A DNA stretch of 16,223 nt from the NCBI GenBank assembly GCA_049509675.1, contig JBEKZQ010000084.1, positions 1-16,223 of the forward strand. Reading direction: 5' to 3'. Positions 1 through 7,315 of this stretch are shown one piece after another. The notes below the pieces were generated by a model. That model was not told the DNA's origin. It did no database searches and saw only the letters and a program-made list of their open reading frames with translations. Each line of letters begins with the position of its first letter. Position 1 is the stretch's first letter. Source of the stretch: JBEKZQ01 sp049509675 (lineage in GTDB: Bacteria; Planctomycetota; Planctomycetia; Pirellulales; Thermoguttaceae). Made by a program: the position numbers and the translations under genes.

Positions 1-2426
1 ACAACCTGACCCTCGCCGGCAACGTCGACCTTGGCGGCGCCAACCAGACAATCAACGTCGTCAACACGGGCAGCACGACGCTCTCCGGCGTGCTCTCCCA
101 CGGCGGCCTGGTGAAGTCCGGCCCCGGCACGCTGACGCTCGCCGGCTCTAACGCTTACAGCGGCGGCACCACGCTCGGCGCCGGCACGCTGAATCTGTCC
201 CACCAGTATGCGCTTCAGAACAGCACGCTCACCATGACCGGCGGCGGCAACCTGGCGTTCGATAGTTCGGTGAGCAGCAACGCATTCAACCTGGGCGGCC
301 TGTCCGCCGCGTCGTCGGGCCCGGGCTACGATATCGCCCTGCTGAACAACGCCGCTCTGCCCGCTACGCCCGCCCCCATTACGCTGACCGTGGGCGGAAA
401 CAACGCCTCGACCACCTACGCCGGGGTCCTTAGCGACAGTTACCAGGGCGGTTCGCTCGTGAAGGCTGGCACCGGCGCCCTCTATCTCACCGGCAACCAT
501 ACCTACACCGGCGGCACCAGCATCGCCGCCGGCAAGCTGATCCTCGGCCCGACGGCCGGCCTGGGTGACACCGTCATCACGGTCGGCAGCGGGGCGATCT
601 TCGCTCCGCAACCGGCCAACGGCGGCACGATCACCGCCGGTAACAGTGCTGCTTCGTTGACCGTCAATGCCGGCGGCGTCTTCGACATGTCCGGCGACAG
701 CGCCGCCGGTACCTTCCAGGTCAACGGCTCCACTGCGACCAATTTCTACAGTTTGACCCTCAGCGGCGGCACCCTGGGCTTCGACCTCGTCGGCAGTTCT
801 GCCGACCAATTGGTCATCCCCGGCAGCACCTACGCCAACGTTTCGGGCATAAACACCATCAGCATCACCGGCGTGGGGGCGCTCACGCTGGGCGTTCCCT
901 ACCCGTTGATCAGCATTGGGCAGAGCGGACTGACCTCCGGCGGCGGCACCTGGCAGCTCGCCAGCGGCACGATCAACAGCGGCGGCAAGACCTACGGGCT
1001 GACGCTGAACAGCGAAGACTGGGAGGAATCCGTCACGGTTTCCGCCGTCAACACGAACAATTCCGTGCTGGCCCTGTCCCCCAGTGCTCTGACGCTGAAT
1101 GTGCATAGGGGCGATACCACCACGACCGCTACCGCTTCGGTGACCAACAGTGGCACGAGCGACGGCCACTTCACGCCCGGCAGCACGGGAGACGGTGTGA
1201 ACTTGGGTGCCTCCGCAAATACGTTTGTGAGCGCCGGTGGCAACACGCCGATGACCGCCGCTTGGGCCGATACCACGAACGTCGGCCCTCGCAGCGCCAC
1301 GATCACCATCACCAACAACGACAACAACTCCGACGTAACCAGCGGCCAGAGCCAGAATATCACGGGCTCTGTCTACAGCGGGCAAGGCGTGTGGGCCGCC
1401 AGCAACAGCGGCAATTGGAGCGACTTCTCCAAGTGGCAGGCGCTTGGCGGAGTACCTGGCAAGGACGGCCCGACCCTCAGCGCCGCCGACACGGCGACCT
1501 TCGGCCAGGCGGGCAGCCAGACCGTCACCTTGGACATCAGCCCGCAAGTCAGCGCCCTGAACTTGAGCAATGGCCCCTACACGTTGAACACGTTGACCGG
1601 CGCCAACGCGCTGCACCTCAGCAGCACGGCCAGCGGTCAGGCCGCAGTCGCGAGCAGCGGCACGCAGAACATCGCGGCGCCCGTGTCTTTGGACAACCTG
1701 ACCGACGTGACCGTGAGCAGCGGCTCGCTGAGCATCAGCGGCGCGATCAGCGGCCCGGGCGGATTGGTCAAGAATGGGACCGGCCTGCTGACCCTGAATG
1801 CCACCCCCAACAGTTACCAGGGCGGCACAACGATCAGCGGCGGCACCCTGCAATTCGGCAGTTCGAGCAGCTTGGGCAGCACCGGGCTCACGATCAATGC
1901 GGGCACGGCGAAGACCCAGGGTGACTTCAATTTGAACGCGACCCACCCGGTCAACTTGAATTCTGCGTCAGCGACGATCGACCCGGCTAACAGTGGCGAC
2001 GTTCTGACGCTCTCCGGCGTGGTCAGCGGCAGCGGCGGGCTGACCAAGATGGGCAGCGGGACGTTGGTGCTGAGCAATACGAACAACCATGCCAGCGGCT
2101 TTACGGGCGGAACGACGCTAAGCGGCGGCACGCTCGAGTACACCAGTTCGGCGGCGGTGGACAAGGGCAGCGTCGAGTTTGCCGGCGGCAACCTGGTGTT
2201 GAGCTTCGGGGCCGGCGGCGGCAGCGTGGTGAGCAGTGCCGACACCGCGTCGGGGCTTTCCGCTTCGTCACCATCGGCCGGGCTCGACTCGGCGGTGGTT
2301 GCGCCGCCCGCCGGGGCGGGTTCGGCCCTGACGGTGGCCGGCGTGCCGGAACCGGGCACATTGGGGCTGCTGGCCGCCGGACTGCTGGCCGGCCTGATCG
2401 CCTGGCTGCGGCGCCGGCGGGCGTGA
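1..2426 (+). CDS. autotransporter-associated beta-strand repeat protein with PEP-CTERM sorting tail (5' end outside window)
   Basis: The frame is open from the first complete codon (nt 3) to TGA at 2424-2426, giving 807 residues with no start, so the gene begins upstream. It is a Gly/Ser/Thr/Asn-rich beta-helix protein. Four copies of the autotransporter-associated repeat are visible (pattern GG-LVK-G-GTLTL...YSGGTT...GTL), near nt 102-200, 447-545, 1758-1860 and 2037-2145. Around nt 1060-1370 lies an Ig-like/choice-of-anchor stretch (LALSPSALTLNV...TITNN). At about nt 1387 a new passenger module begins (GVWAASNSGNWSD..KW, then DTATFG..TVTLD). The C-terminus is a PEP-CTERM signal: VPEP at nt 2343, a hydrophobic helix rich in L/A/G, then WLRRRRA. 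In known systems an exosortase recognises such tails for cell-surface or exopolysaccharide-linked export. The role is probably structural or adhesive; the ligand is unknown. It converges with the PAS gene. Confidence 0.93.
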   Translation, partial: NLTLAGNVDLGGANQTINVVNTGSTTLSGVLSHGGLVKSGPGTLTLAGSNAYSGGTTLGAGTLNLSHQYALQNSTLTMTGGGNLAFDSSVSSNAFNLGGLSAASSGPGYDIALLNNAALPATPAPITLTVGGNNASTTYAGVLSDSYQGGSLVKAGTGALYLTGNHTYTGGTSIAAGKLILGPTAGLGDTVITVGSGAIFAPQPANGGTITAGNSAASLTVNAGGVFDMSGDSAAGTFQVNGSTATNFYSLTLSGGTLGFDLVGSSADQLVIPGSTYANVSGINTISITGVGALTLGVPYPLISIGQSGLTSGGGTWQLASGTINSGGKTYGLTLNSEDWEESVTVSAVNTNNSVLALSPSALTLNVHRGDTTTTATASVTNSGTSDGHFTPGSTGDGVNLGASANTFVSAGGNTPMTAAWADTTNVGPRSATITITNNDNNSDVTSGQSQNITGSVYSGQGVWAASNSGNWSDFSKWQALGGVPGKDGPTLSAADTATFGQAGSQTVTLDISPQVSALNLSNGPYTLNTLTGANALHLSSTASGQAAVASSGTQNIAAPVSLDNLTDVTVSSGSLSISGAISGPGGLVKNGTGLLTLNATPNSYQGGTTISGGTLQFGSSSSLGSTGLTINAGTAKTQGDFNLNATHPVNLNSASATIDPANSGDVLTLSGVVSGSGGLTKMGSGTLVLSNTNNHASGFTGGTTLSGGTLEYTSSAAVDKGSVEFAGGNLVLSFGAGGGSVVSSADTASGLSASSPSAGLDSAVVAPPAGAGSALTVAGVPEPGTLGLLAAGLLAGLIAWLRRRRA

Positions 2427-2534
2427 CGGGGATCCGCATGACGTTTGGATCGTAGAGTTCCTTGATCCGGACTACTGAAAGCCGGACGGCGTTGGCAGGA
2501 TTTCGTTCATTCCCTTGAATGCAGCCTTTGGTCC

Positions 2535-2879
2535 CTACGCGGTGCGAATGAGCGTGGGGATCTCCGCAGGCATCGGTAGGCCGAACTCGACGATGCCGGC
2601 GAACTTCCCGTCGCAGGACCAGGGCGACTGATAGACGAGCTTCCGCCGGCCCGCCTTCTCCACGAAGTAGATGTTCGCCTGCGGTGCCTGGAGCATGTGC
2701 TCGAGCTTGGTGCGCGAGGGCTCGGGGTGACAGTTCAAGAGGTTGCTGCCCACGAGCGCCTTGCCGCCATCGTCGGCGAACGATCGGGCCGCGTGCGCGT
2801 TCATCAGCAGGATGATCCCCTCGGCATTGCACACGGTGATGTCGCCGGGAAATTCTTCGATCCAAGCCCATTGGTCCAT
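2535..2879 (-). CDS. single-domain PAS protein
   Basis: The product is 114 aa and is essentially one PAS domain. It reads MDQWAWIEEFPGDITVCNAEG, then IILLMN, the usual PAS core (site of self-description plus 'GxxLxxN'), then GSNLLNCHPEPSRTKLEHML and the C-terminal sheet YQSPW..DGKFAGIVEFGLPMP. There is no kinase, GGDEF or DNA-binding partner domain, so it would sense or bind a small ligand and act in trans. I recall similar stand-alone proteins of this length in other phyla (same N-terminal 'DQW.W..EFPG.ITVC' and 'YQSPW'), which supports a real gene. A GGAG lies about 11 nt before ATG. It sits 76 nt downstream of dapL on the same strand and may be the last gene of that operon, with a hairpin between them. 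Ligand and target are unknown. Confidence 0.85.
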   Translation of the reverse strand: MDQWAWIEEFPGDITVCNAEGIILLMNAHAARSFADDGGKALVGSNLLNCHPEPSRTKLEHMLQAPQANIYFVEKAGRRKLVYQSPWSCDGKFAGIVEFGLPMPAEIPTLIRTA

Positions 2880-2920
2880 GATAGGTGGCTCCGCGGAGGG
2901 TGGAAAGGACAGCCAACCGT

Positions 2921-2945
2921 CCCCCTCTCCCTCCAGGAGATGGGG
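2921..2945 (-). other. hairpin between dapL and the PAS gene
   Basis: Two 10-nt arms (2921-2930 and 2936-2945) pair with one mismatch around a 5-nt loop. The arms are CCCC-TCTCC and GGAGA-GGGG. There is no T-tract on either side, so it is not a textbook intrinsic terminator. It may be a processing or attenuation hairpin, or a relic of the CTCTCC/GGAGAG repeat family seen beside ilvC. Confidence 0.4.
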
Positions 2946-2955
2946 ACCTCGATCC

Positions 2956-4188
2956 TCAGAATGTCAGGCAGATCCGCTTCAGCCGTTGTTCGGTCTCGGC
3001 CATCAAGGAGTCCTCGGCCGCCTCGTCGGGCGCCTCGTACGTGGCCGATAGCCGCAAGAACGCGCCCGCGTCGTCCCAGGGCACCGTGCAAATGGAATGC
3101 TCGGTGATGAGGTACCCCGCGGCGGCCTCGGCCGTGGCAAAGCGCAATCCGCCGGCAACGCCGGCGGGACTGGGCACGTACAAGAAGTACGAGCCGCCGG
3201 GCATGCGGCACTGGAAGCCGCAACGGCGGAGCGTGGCCACGAGTTTCTGCAGCCGCCGGCGGTACTTAGCCCGCGTCAGGCGGGGGATCTCGGGGTCGTC
3301 CAGGGCCGCGGCCGCCGCCTTCTGTATGGCGATGAACTGCCCCGAATCGCTGTTGTCTTTCACGTCGGCCAGGGCGCGCACCAGCCGCTCGTGCCCGCAG
3401 ACCCAACCCATCCGCCAGCCGATCATGTTCCAGCCCTTGGAGAGCGAGTGGACCTCGACGCCCACCTCCCGGGCCCCCGCCGCCTGGAGGAAGCTCAACG
3501 GCCGGCCCTCGTAGGTGAGCATGACGTGGGCCGCGTCCTGCACCACGACGATCTGGTTCTGCCGCGCGAACTCGATCACGCGGGCGTAGAACTCGGGCGT
3601 GGCCGCGGCGCCCGTGGGGCTGTTGGGATAATTGATGACCAGCAGCTTGGCGCGGCGGCGGATCTCGGCGGGGACGGCCTCCAAGTCGGGCAGAAAGCCG
3701 TTGCCGGCCAGCAGCGGCAGACGATGCACTTCGCCGCCATAATACTCGGTGTGCGTGCCGGCCACCGGATACCCCGGCACGGTCATCAGCGTCACGTCGC
3801 CCGGATTGATCAGCGTCGCCGGCAGCATGGCCAGGGCCGGCTTGGTGCCGATGCAGTGATTGATCTCGGTGGCCGGGTCCAGCGCGACGTCGAACTCGCG
3901 TTGCATGAAGCGGGCCACGGCCTCCTTGAAGGCCGGGATGCCGTTGTCGGCATAGCCGCGGTTCTCCGGCTTCTGGATCTCCTCGGCCATCACCCGGCGG
4001 ACCGACGCGGCCGCCATCTCGTCGTTCTCGCCGATGCCGAAGTCGATCAGCCGCCGCTCGGGGTGCTCGGCCAGGGCCTTGCGCTTGGCGCGCTTGATCT
4101 TCTCGAACTTATAGATCTCGCTGCCCTTGCCGTACTGCGAACCGCCGATCCGCTCGGCGAACAACTGCTGGAAATAAGGGTCGCTCAT
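2956..4188 (-). CDS. dapL: LL-diaminopimelate aminotransferase
   Basis: This 410-aa fold-type I PLP aminotransferase would convert tetrahydrodipicolinate plus glutamate to LL-2,6-diaminopimelate in one step (lysine and peptidoglycan precursor). The N-terminus MSDPYFQQLFAERIGG, followed by KGSEIYKFEKIKRAKR and DFGIGEND, is what I recall for planctomycete DapL proteins. Visible active-site residues are NYPNSPTG (N189), VVQDAAH (D218), SLSKGWNM with the PLP lysine K251, and FLRLS with the carboxylate-binding R379. An in-frame ATG at 4263 would overlap the end of the preceding gene and add 25 non-family residues, so ATG 4188 is chosen, 10 nt after that gene's stop. No strong Shine-Dalgarno is seen at 4188, which fits translational coupling. 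Another class I aminotransferase specificity cannot be excluded. Confidence 0.88.
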   Translation of the reverse strand: MSDPYFQQLFAERIGGSQYGKGSEIYKFEKIKRAKRKALAEHPERRLIDFGIGENDEMAAASVRRVMAEEIQKPENRGYADNGIPAFKEAVARFMQREFDVALDPATEINHCIGTKPALAMLPATLINPGDVTLMTVPGYPVAGTHTEYYGGEVHRLPLLAGNGFLPDLEAVPAEIRRRAKLLVINYPNSPTGAAATPEFYARVIEFARQNQIVVVQDAAHVMLTYEGRPLSFLQAAGAREVGVEVHSLSKGWNMIGWRMGWVCGHERLVRALADVKDNSDSGQFIAIQKAAAAALDDPEIPRLTRAKYRRRLQKLVATLRRCGFQCRMPGGSYFLYVPSPAGVAGGLRFATAEAAAGYLITEHSICTVPWDDAGAFLRLSATYEAPDEAAEDSLMAETEQRLKRICLTF

Positions 4189-4198
4189 GGCGTGGCAA

Positions 4199-4957
4199 CT
4201 AGGCTGGAGGATAAGCGAGCAGATCACGGCGCTGAGGGGACACTCGCAAGGGAAACAATTCATCTTTCCTAATTCGCAACAACTGCTTCAACTGATGCAC
4301 TTCGGCCGCATGCTGCGATAGGACACCGTAGTTTGACTCCTGTGCGGCACGCATCATGTGGTCAAAAGGTATTTCCATCACTGGCCGGTGGTTGGGAGGC
4401 CAGTGAGCCAACCACACCCTTCGAGCCCATGCCCGCCATTCCCCGTGAAACAGCAGCATGTACAGATGCTCCAAAAAATCGACAACTGCGTTAGCCGAAA
4501 CCCATCCGTTGAGGGAATAACGGACTTCGCCGCACGGTTCCCGATGGACGTGCGGATAGGGGTGGGTGAAGATGTGGCCGACCCTGCTGTCGGCGTCCAG
4601 GCGAAAGTACGAGACTTCGCGTTGCCGCTCGCCGGCCCGGAAAAAGTATGAGATGTCGCACGTTTCCGTCTTTACCGCGATCAGTCGGCAGAACTGAATC
4701 ACGTCGCCTTCGATCCACTGTGCCACCCCAAAGACGGCGAGGTTCTCCTCGAGTTGGAAGGGCACGGTGTCGCCACGCGTTGCGGTCTGGACCACGCGAC
4801 GAAACATATCGAGGACGGACTCCGCCGCCGTTTGATAGAGCTCGTGCCGGCTCACTCCAGACGGGAATGATCGTTGCCCAGTTGGCGCTCCCTGGGGGTC
4901 GAGCGCACGGAGTATACGGTCGACACCGGCCGAGAAGCTTGACGGTTGATGCGTCAT
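4199..4957 (-). CDS. unknown gene B (252 aa), coupled to gene A and dapL
   Basis: I do not recognise this 252-aa protein with certainty. It is soluble, with no signal peptide or membrane helix. The middle has alternating beta-like stretches (QWIEGDVIQFCRLIAVKT, DISYFFRAGER, VSYFRLDAD). These are followed by a histidine cluster HIFTHPYPHVH, then EVRYSLNGWVS, a helical FLEHLYMLLFHGEW, and a basic C-terminus. The order 'YFRLD...HP..H.H...R......FLE..Y..LF...W' loosely recalls DUF2290-type proteins, but this is from memory and untested. ATG 4957 overlaps the stop of gene A (ATGA), with a GGAGG 11 nt upstream, so the two are translationally coupled. The stop lies 10 nt before dapL. Third-position base use looks less GC-biased than in dapL, which may mean later acquisition. 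The coupling and lack of stops over 252 codons support a real gene. Confidence 0.75.
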   Translation of the reverse strand: MTHQPSSFSAGVDRILRALDPQGAPTGQRSFPSGVSRHELYQTAAESVLDMFRRVVQTATRGDTVPFQLEENLAVFGVAQWIEGDVIQFCRLIAVKTETCDISYFFRAGERQREVSYFRLDADSRVGHIFTHPYPHVHREPCGEVRYSLNGWVSANAVVDFLEHLYMLLFHGEWRAWARRVWLAHWPPNHRPVMEIPFDHMMRAAQESNYGVLSQHAAEVHQLKQLLRIRKDELFPLRVSPQRRDLLAYPPA

Positions 4958-5712
4958 GCCGGGGCAGCCTCCAGCGCGCGCCGATAGCGTTCGAGATCGT
5001 CTGGCTCGCCCGTGCCGGCGTTGTACACGCTCAATTCCTCATAATACCCTATATAAGTGAGCTTTGAGCAGCGGTCGGGACCAAGGCTCATGGGCTTCCC
5101 AAACTCCAGCCACGTCGCGTGTGCGAGGCTGAGCGGCAGACACGTGATGCAGTCGAAGTGCTGCGCGTAACGCCGCGGATAGTCCCCGCCGTCACCGTGC
5201 GCTGCGAGCCACTGGTCGGTCGCGCACCACAGTGAATTGGTGTGGAGCACTTCCGGTGGAATGCCGAGTTCCTGTGATAATGCCTCGTGCAGCCGAGAGC
5301 AAAACGCCTCATGGTCGGTGAAGGTCCGAAACCGTAAGCCGGGCAGATTCGTGACGCAATCCTCAATCAGGCTTTCATCGACAAGTTCGTCGAACACCAC
5401 GTACGATCCCCGCGGAAGCAATTTCTGGATTTCTGGCAGGACTTGTTTGAAGCAGTCGCGATTCAATCCGAGCCTCGCCCCCATCCATGCAAAGGGAACC
5501 AAGCGGTTCTTCTGCAGGAACTTCTCGACTAGGTATCGGCTGATACGCTCTTCCTGGAGCGGGGGCCTGCTACCGAAGCGCTCTAGCGCCTGTAGCAGCC
5601 GAGTGTTCTCGCGCGGATTGCCAAGCGAATAAAAATCGCGAAGATAGTCGAAATCGATGAATTCTCCAGCCAGCATCCTAAAGCGATGCCGTTGTGTACC
5701 TTCGAGCGGCAT
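4954..5712 (-). CDS. unknown gene A (252 aa), first gene of the A-B-dapL unit
   Basis: This 252-aa protein is not recognised. It starts MPLEGTQRHRF. The first half is helical with many charged residues (EERISRYLVEKFLQKNRLVPFAW, CFKQVLPEIQKLLP), then a strand GSYVVFDELVDESLIEDC. The second half has aromatic and polar patches (HTNSLWCATDQWLAAHGDGGDYPRRY, DCITCLPLSL, LTYIGYYEELSVYN). Six or more cysteines occur, but no clear metal motif. The frame has upstream codons to 5787, but ATG 5712 has a strong Shine-Dalgarno (GAGGAGG, 6 nt spacing) and is preferred. It overlaps gene B by 4 nt (5'-ATGA). About 143 nt separate it from the upstream radical SAM gene, so it probably has its own promoter. Codon third positions are more mixed than in the flanking core genes. 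Function unknown; a two-protein complex with B is a reasonable guess. Confidence 0.75.
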   Translation of the reverse strand: MPLEGTQRHRFRMLAGEFIDFDYLRDFYSLGNPRENTRLLQALERFGSRPPLQEERISRYLVEKFLQKNRLVPFAWMGARLGLNRDCFKQVLPEIQKLLPRGSYVVFDELVDESLIEDCVTNLPGLRFRTFTDHEAFCSRLHEALSQELGIPPEVLHTNSLWCATDQWLAAHGDGGDYPRRYAQHFDCITCLPLSLAHATWLEFGKPMSLGPDRCSKLTYIGYYEELSVYNAGTGEPDDLERYRRALEAAPA

Positions 5713-5805
5713 AACAACCTCCTCGTTTGATAGACGCACCTCATCGCGCCGCCTGCCGTACGCGCGAGACGCTTCGCGACAATTCATTCTCTCGATTGGC
5801 TATCG

Positions 5806-5817
5806 GACTTGCAAGTC
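5806..5817. promoter_or_regulatory. 12-nt perfect palindrome upstream of gene A
   Basis: GACTTGCAAGTC reads the same on both strands and lies in the 143-nt spacer between the radical SAM gene and gene A, about 95 nt before the ATG of A. It could be an operator half-site pair for a dimeric regulator. A 12-nt palindrome alone can occur by chance. Confidence 0.2.
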
Positions 5818-5855
5818 GTGGTCCGTCTTGTTCGCATCATACTCGCCCCTGCTCG

Positions 5856-6725
5856 CTACCCGCTGCCGTGGAATGCGGCGACCGGCAGGCCGGTGCGATT
5901 GCGGACCAGCGCCGCCAGGGAGTCGACTTCTTCATCCGCTAGCGCGGCGGCCCAGTCTTCGGCGGGCCGTCGGGCAATGGTATGGATCTGCACCAGCTTG
6001 ATCCGTCCGCCGGCGGCCGTGATGGCGCGGAGTCGCTGGCAATAGGCCTCGATCTCCCGGGCCGAAGGCGGCTGCCCATGCACGCGCAGAAAGAGCGACT
6101 GGATTACGATGGGCCGCACCCGCGCGGCGGCCAGCAGGTTGTCCAAAACCCGCTGCCAAGGCACGTTGCTGGCGGCGATCTGGCGATAGTAGTCCTCGCT
6201 GCCCGCATCGAGCTTGGCCCAGATCTCGCCGTTGTTGGCGTCCAGGACGGAGAGCGCCTGCTGCACTCCGTCGCAATGGAACATGGAGGCGTTGGAGATC
6301 AAGACCAGCTTCACGTCGTCGAGCCTGTGGCGGCGGCGGGCTTCGGCGCAAATGCCCACGGCCTCGCCGAACCAGGCCGACGTGGTCGGCTCGCCGTCGC
6401 CGCTCAGGGCGATATCGTTCAGCCGCCGCAGGGCCGGGGGCGCATCGCGAAACTGCGTCGCGAAAATCTCCCCCGACACGACCAGCTCGATCATCTGGTC
6501 CAACTCCCCGGCCAGACGCGCCGGCTCGATCGGCCCCTTCACGCCCGGGATCGTTCGGTCCACCTGGCAGTAGACGCAGTGGAAATTACAGACCTTGTCC
6601 GGGTTGAGGTTCACGCCGATCGATATCCCCCCTGCCCGACGGCTGAGCACCGGGTAGACATAGCGGTTTGCCTGGAAGTTGCGCGGATGGTTCTGAAACA
6701 GGGGCAAAGCAGGGGAGTGGTTCAT
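5856..6725 (-). CDS. radical SAM protein
   Basis: The product is 289 aa with the [4Fe-4S]/SAM motif CNFHCVYC (C46, C50, C53) in the context GVNLNPDKVCNFHCVYCQVDR. Next come a SAM-contacting LSGDGEPTTS (the GGE-like motif), KLVLISNASMF, and AKLDAGSEDYYRQI, as in the COG0731-like/TYW1-like Fe-S oxidoreductase branch. A radical 5'-deoxyadenosyl mechanism is expected; the substrate is not evident. The length is that of a single radical SAM barrel without a SPASM or B12 domain. The start ATG 6725 lies 6 nt after the stop of the 95-aa gene, so the two are one transcription unit. No strong Shine-Dalgarno is visible, which fits coupling. The family assignment is firm; the reaction is unknown. Confidence 0.9.
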   Translation of the reverse strand: MNHSPALPLFQNHPRNFQANRYVYPVLSRRAGGISIGVNLNPDKVCNFHCVYCQVDRTIPGVKGPIEPARLAGELDQMIELVVSGEIFATQFRDAPPALRRLNDIALSGDGEPTTSAWFGEAVGICAEARRRHRLDDVKLVLISNASMFHCDGVQQALSVLDANNGEIWAKLDAGSEDYYRQIAASNVPWQRVLDNLLAAARVRPIVIQSLFLRVHGQPPSAREIEAYCQRLRAITAAGGRIKLVQIHTIARRPAEDWAAALADEEVDSLAALVRNRTGLPVAAFHGSG

Positions 6726-6731
6726 CGCGCC

Positions 6732-7019
6732 CTAGATTTTTTGCAGGTTCGTGAACTCATCGAGGGTTACGCCCACCAACTCGCCGTCGGCCCGCTCGAG
6801 GAGGATCAGGTCGCTGAAGACCTTGTCGTCGAAGTTGCGGCGGAAGTGCAGGCCGTGCCGCACGCGCTCCGTGCGCACCACCTTGCCCTCCGTGTGCGTG
6901 CTCCAGCTTCGCGGGCCAACGATCACCGTATGGTCGACGGCAACACGGTCGCCCGGGCGCAGCGTTTCCAGCAGCGCGCGCATGCGGCGTTGTTGTTCGG
7001 GACTGGCGGTGAGGGTCAT
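6732..7019 (-). CDS. small protein (95 aa) coupled to the radical SAM gene
   Basis: ATG 7019 (MTLTASPEQQRRMRALLETL) gives 95 aa. An upstream in-frame start at 7082 would run into intergenic sequence. A short N-terminal helix is followed by what looks like a small beta-barrel: LRPGDRVAVDHTVIVG, EGKVVRTERV, FDDKVFSDLILLER, ELVGVTLDEFTNLQKI. The LRPGDRV turn and alternating hydrophobics suggest an SH3-like or translation-protein-like barrel. It has no catalytic motif or membrane segment. It ends 6 nt before the radical SAM gene, so it may bind or assist that enzyme or its product. No clear Shine-Dalgarno. The family is not recognised. Confidence 0.65.
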   Translation of the reverse strand: MTLTASPEQQRRMRALLETLRPGDRVAVDHTVIVGPRSWSTHTEGKVVRTERVRHGLHFRRNFDDKVFSDLILLERADGELVGVTLDEFTNLQKI

Positions 7020-7178
7020 GGCTGCTACTGTGTTATGACTGGACTCTTGCAAACTTCGGCAAGGGGTACGCAAGTGGTCCACCTCTCCCGCGCGTCGCTT
7101 GCGACGCGATGGGCCAGGGCCGGGGTGAGGGGATGCTGTGGAAGGCGGGAAATTTGGGCGGCCGAAACTTGCGAAGGG

Positions 7179-7215
7179 GCCCCCTCACCCTAACCCTCTC
7201 CCAAATGGAGAGGGG
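7179..7215 (+). repeat. CCCTCACCC / CTCTCCC hairpin element, copy 1
   Basis: A tail CCCCTCACCCTAA leads into a perfect 8-bp stem (7194-7201 with 7207-7214, CCCTCTCC/GGAGAGGG) around a 5-nt loop. The same element lies in the opposite orientation at 8381-8420, on the other side of ilvC. I know this as a widespread short intergenic repeat in many bacteria. It sits about 100 nt downstream of the ilvC stop on the minus strand. Confidence 0.7.
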
Positions 7216-7280
7216 ATCTTTAAGGTTATTCTTTGCCGCGGAACCCGTCAGGGCAAGGCGCCGCACGATGAAATCGAATA

Positions 7281-7315
7281 TCTGAGATTTGAGATCTGAA
7301 ATTTGAGATTTGAGA
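7281..7315 (-). repeat. five-copy 7-bp tandem repeat abutting the ilvC stop
   Basis: Five exactly phased heptamers follow the pattern T(T/C)TGA(G/A)A: tctgaga, tttgaga, tctgaaa, tttgaga, tttgaga. The array is A/T-rich in a GC-rich setting and ends directly at the ilvC stop codon (7316-7318). On the minus strand it reads as TCTCAAA units, a simple repeat I recall from planctomycete intergenic regions. Confidence 0.75.

Larger units (their letters stand above)
7020..7315. other. intergenic region between ilvC and the 95-aa gene
   Basis: No gene is supported here. It holds hairpin copy 1 (7179-7215) and the heptamer array (7281-7315). The part at 7080-7180 is GC-rich and looks like repeat debris. 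A clear promoter for the 95-aa/radical SAM unit was not found. Confidence 0.6.

Noticed and set aside
2427..2534. Short inverted repeat TCCGG...CCGGA after the surface-protein gene as a terminator
   Set aside because: A 5-bp stem with an 11-nt loop and no T-tract is too weak to call.
4441..4620. Gene B as a ubiquitin-conjugating (E2-like) fold because of its HPYPHVH segment
   Set aside because: There is no catalytic cysteine in the right setting, and no E1/JAB partner gene nearby.
2956..7193. Long plus-strand frames at 3097-4272 and 5982-7193
   Set aside because: Both are shadows of dapL and of the radical SAM/95-aa genes. Their composition is low-complexity and they have no Shine-Dalgarno or motif.
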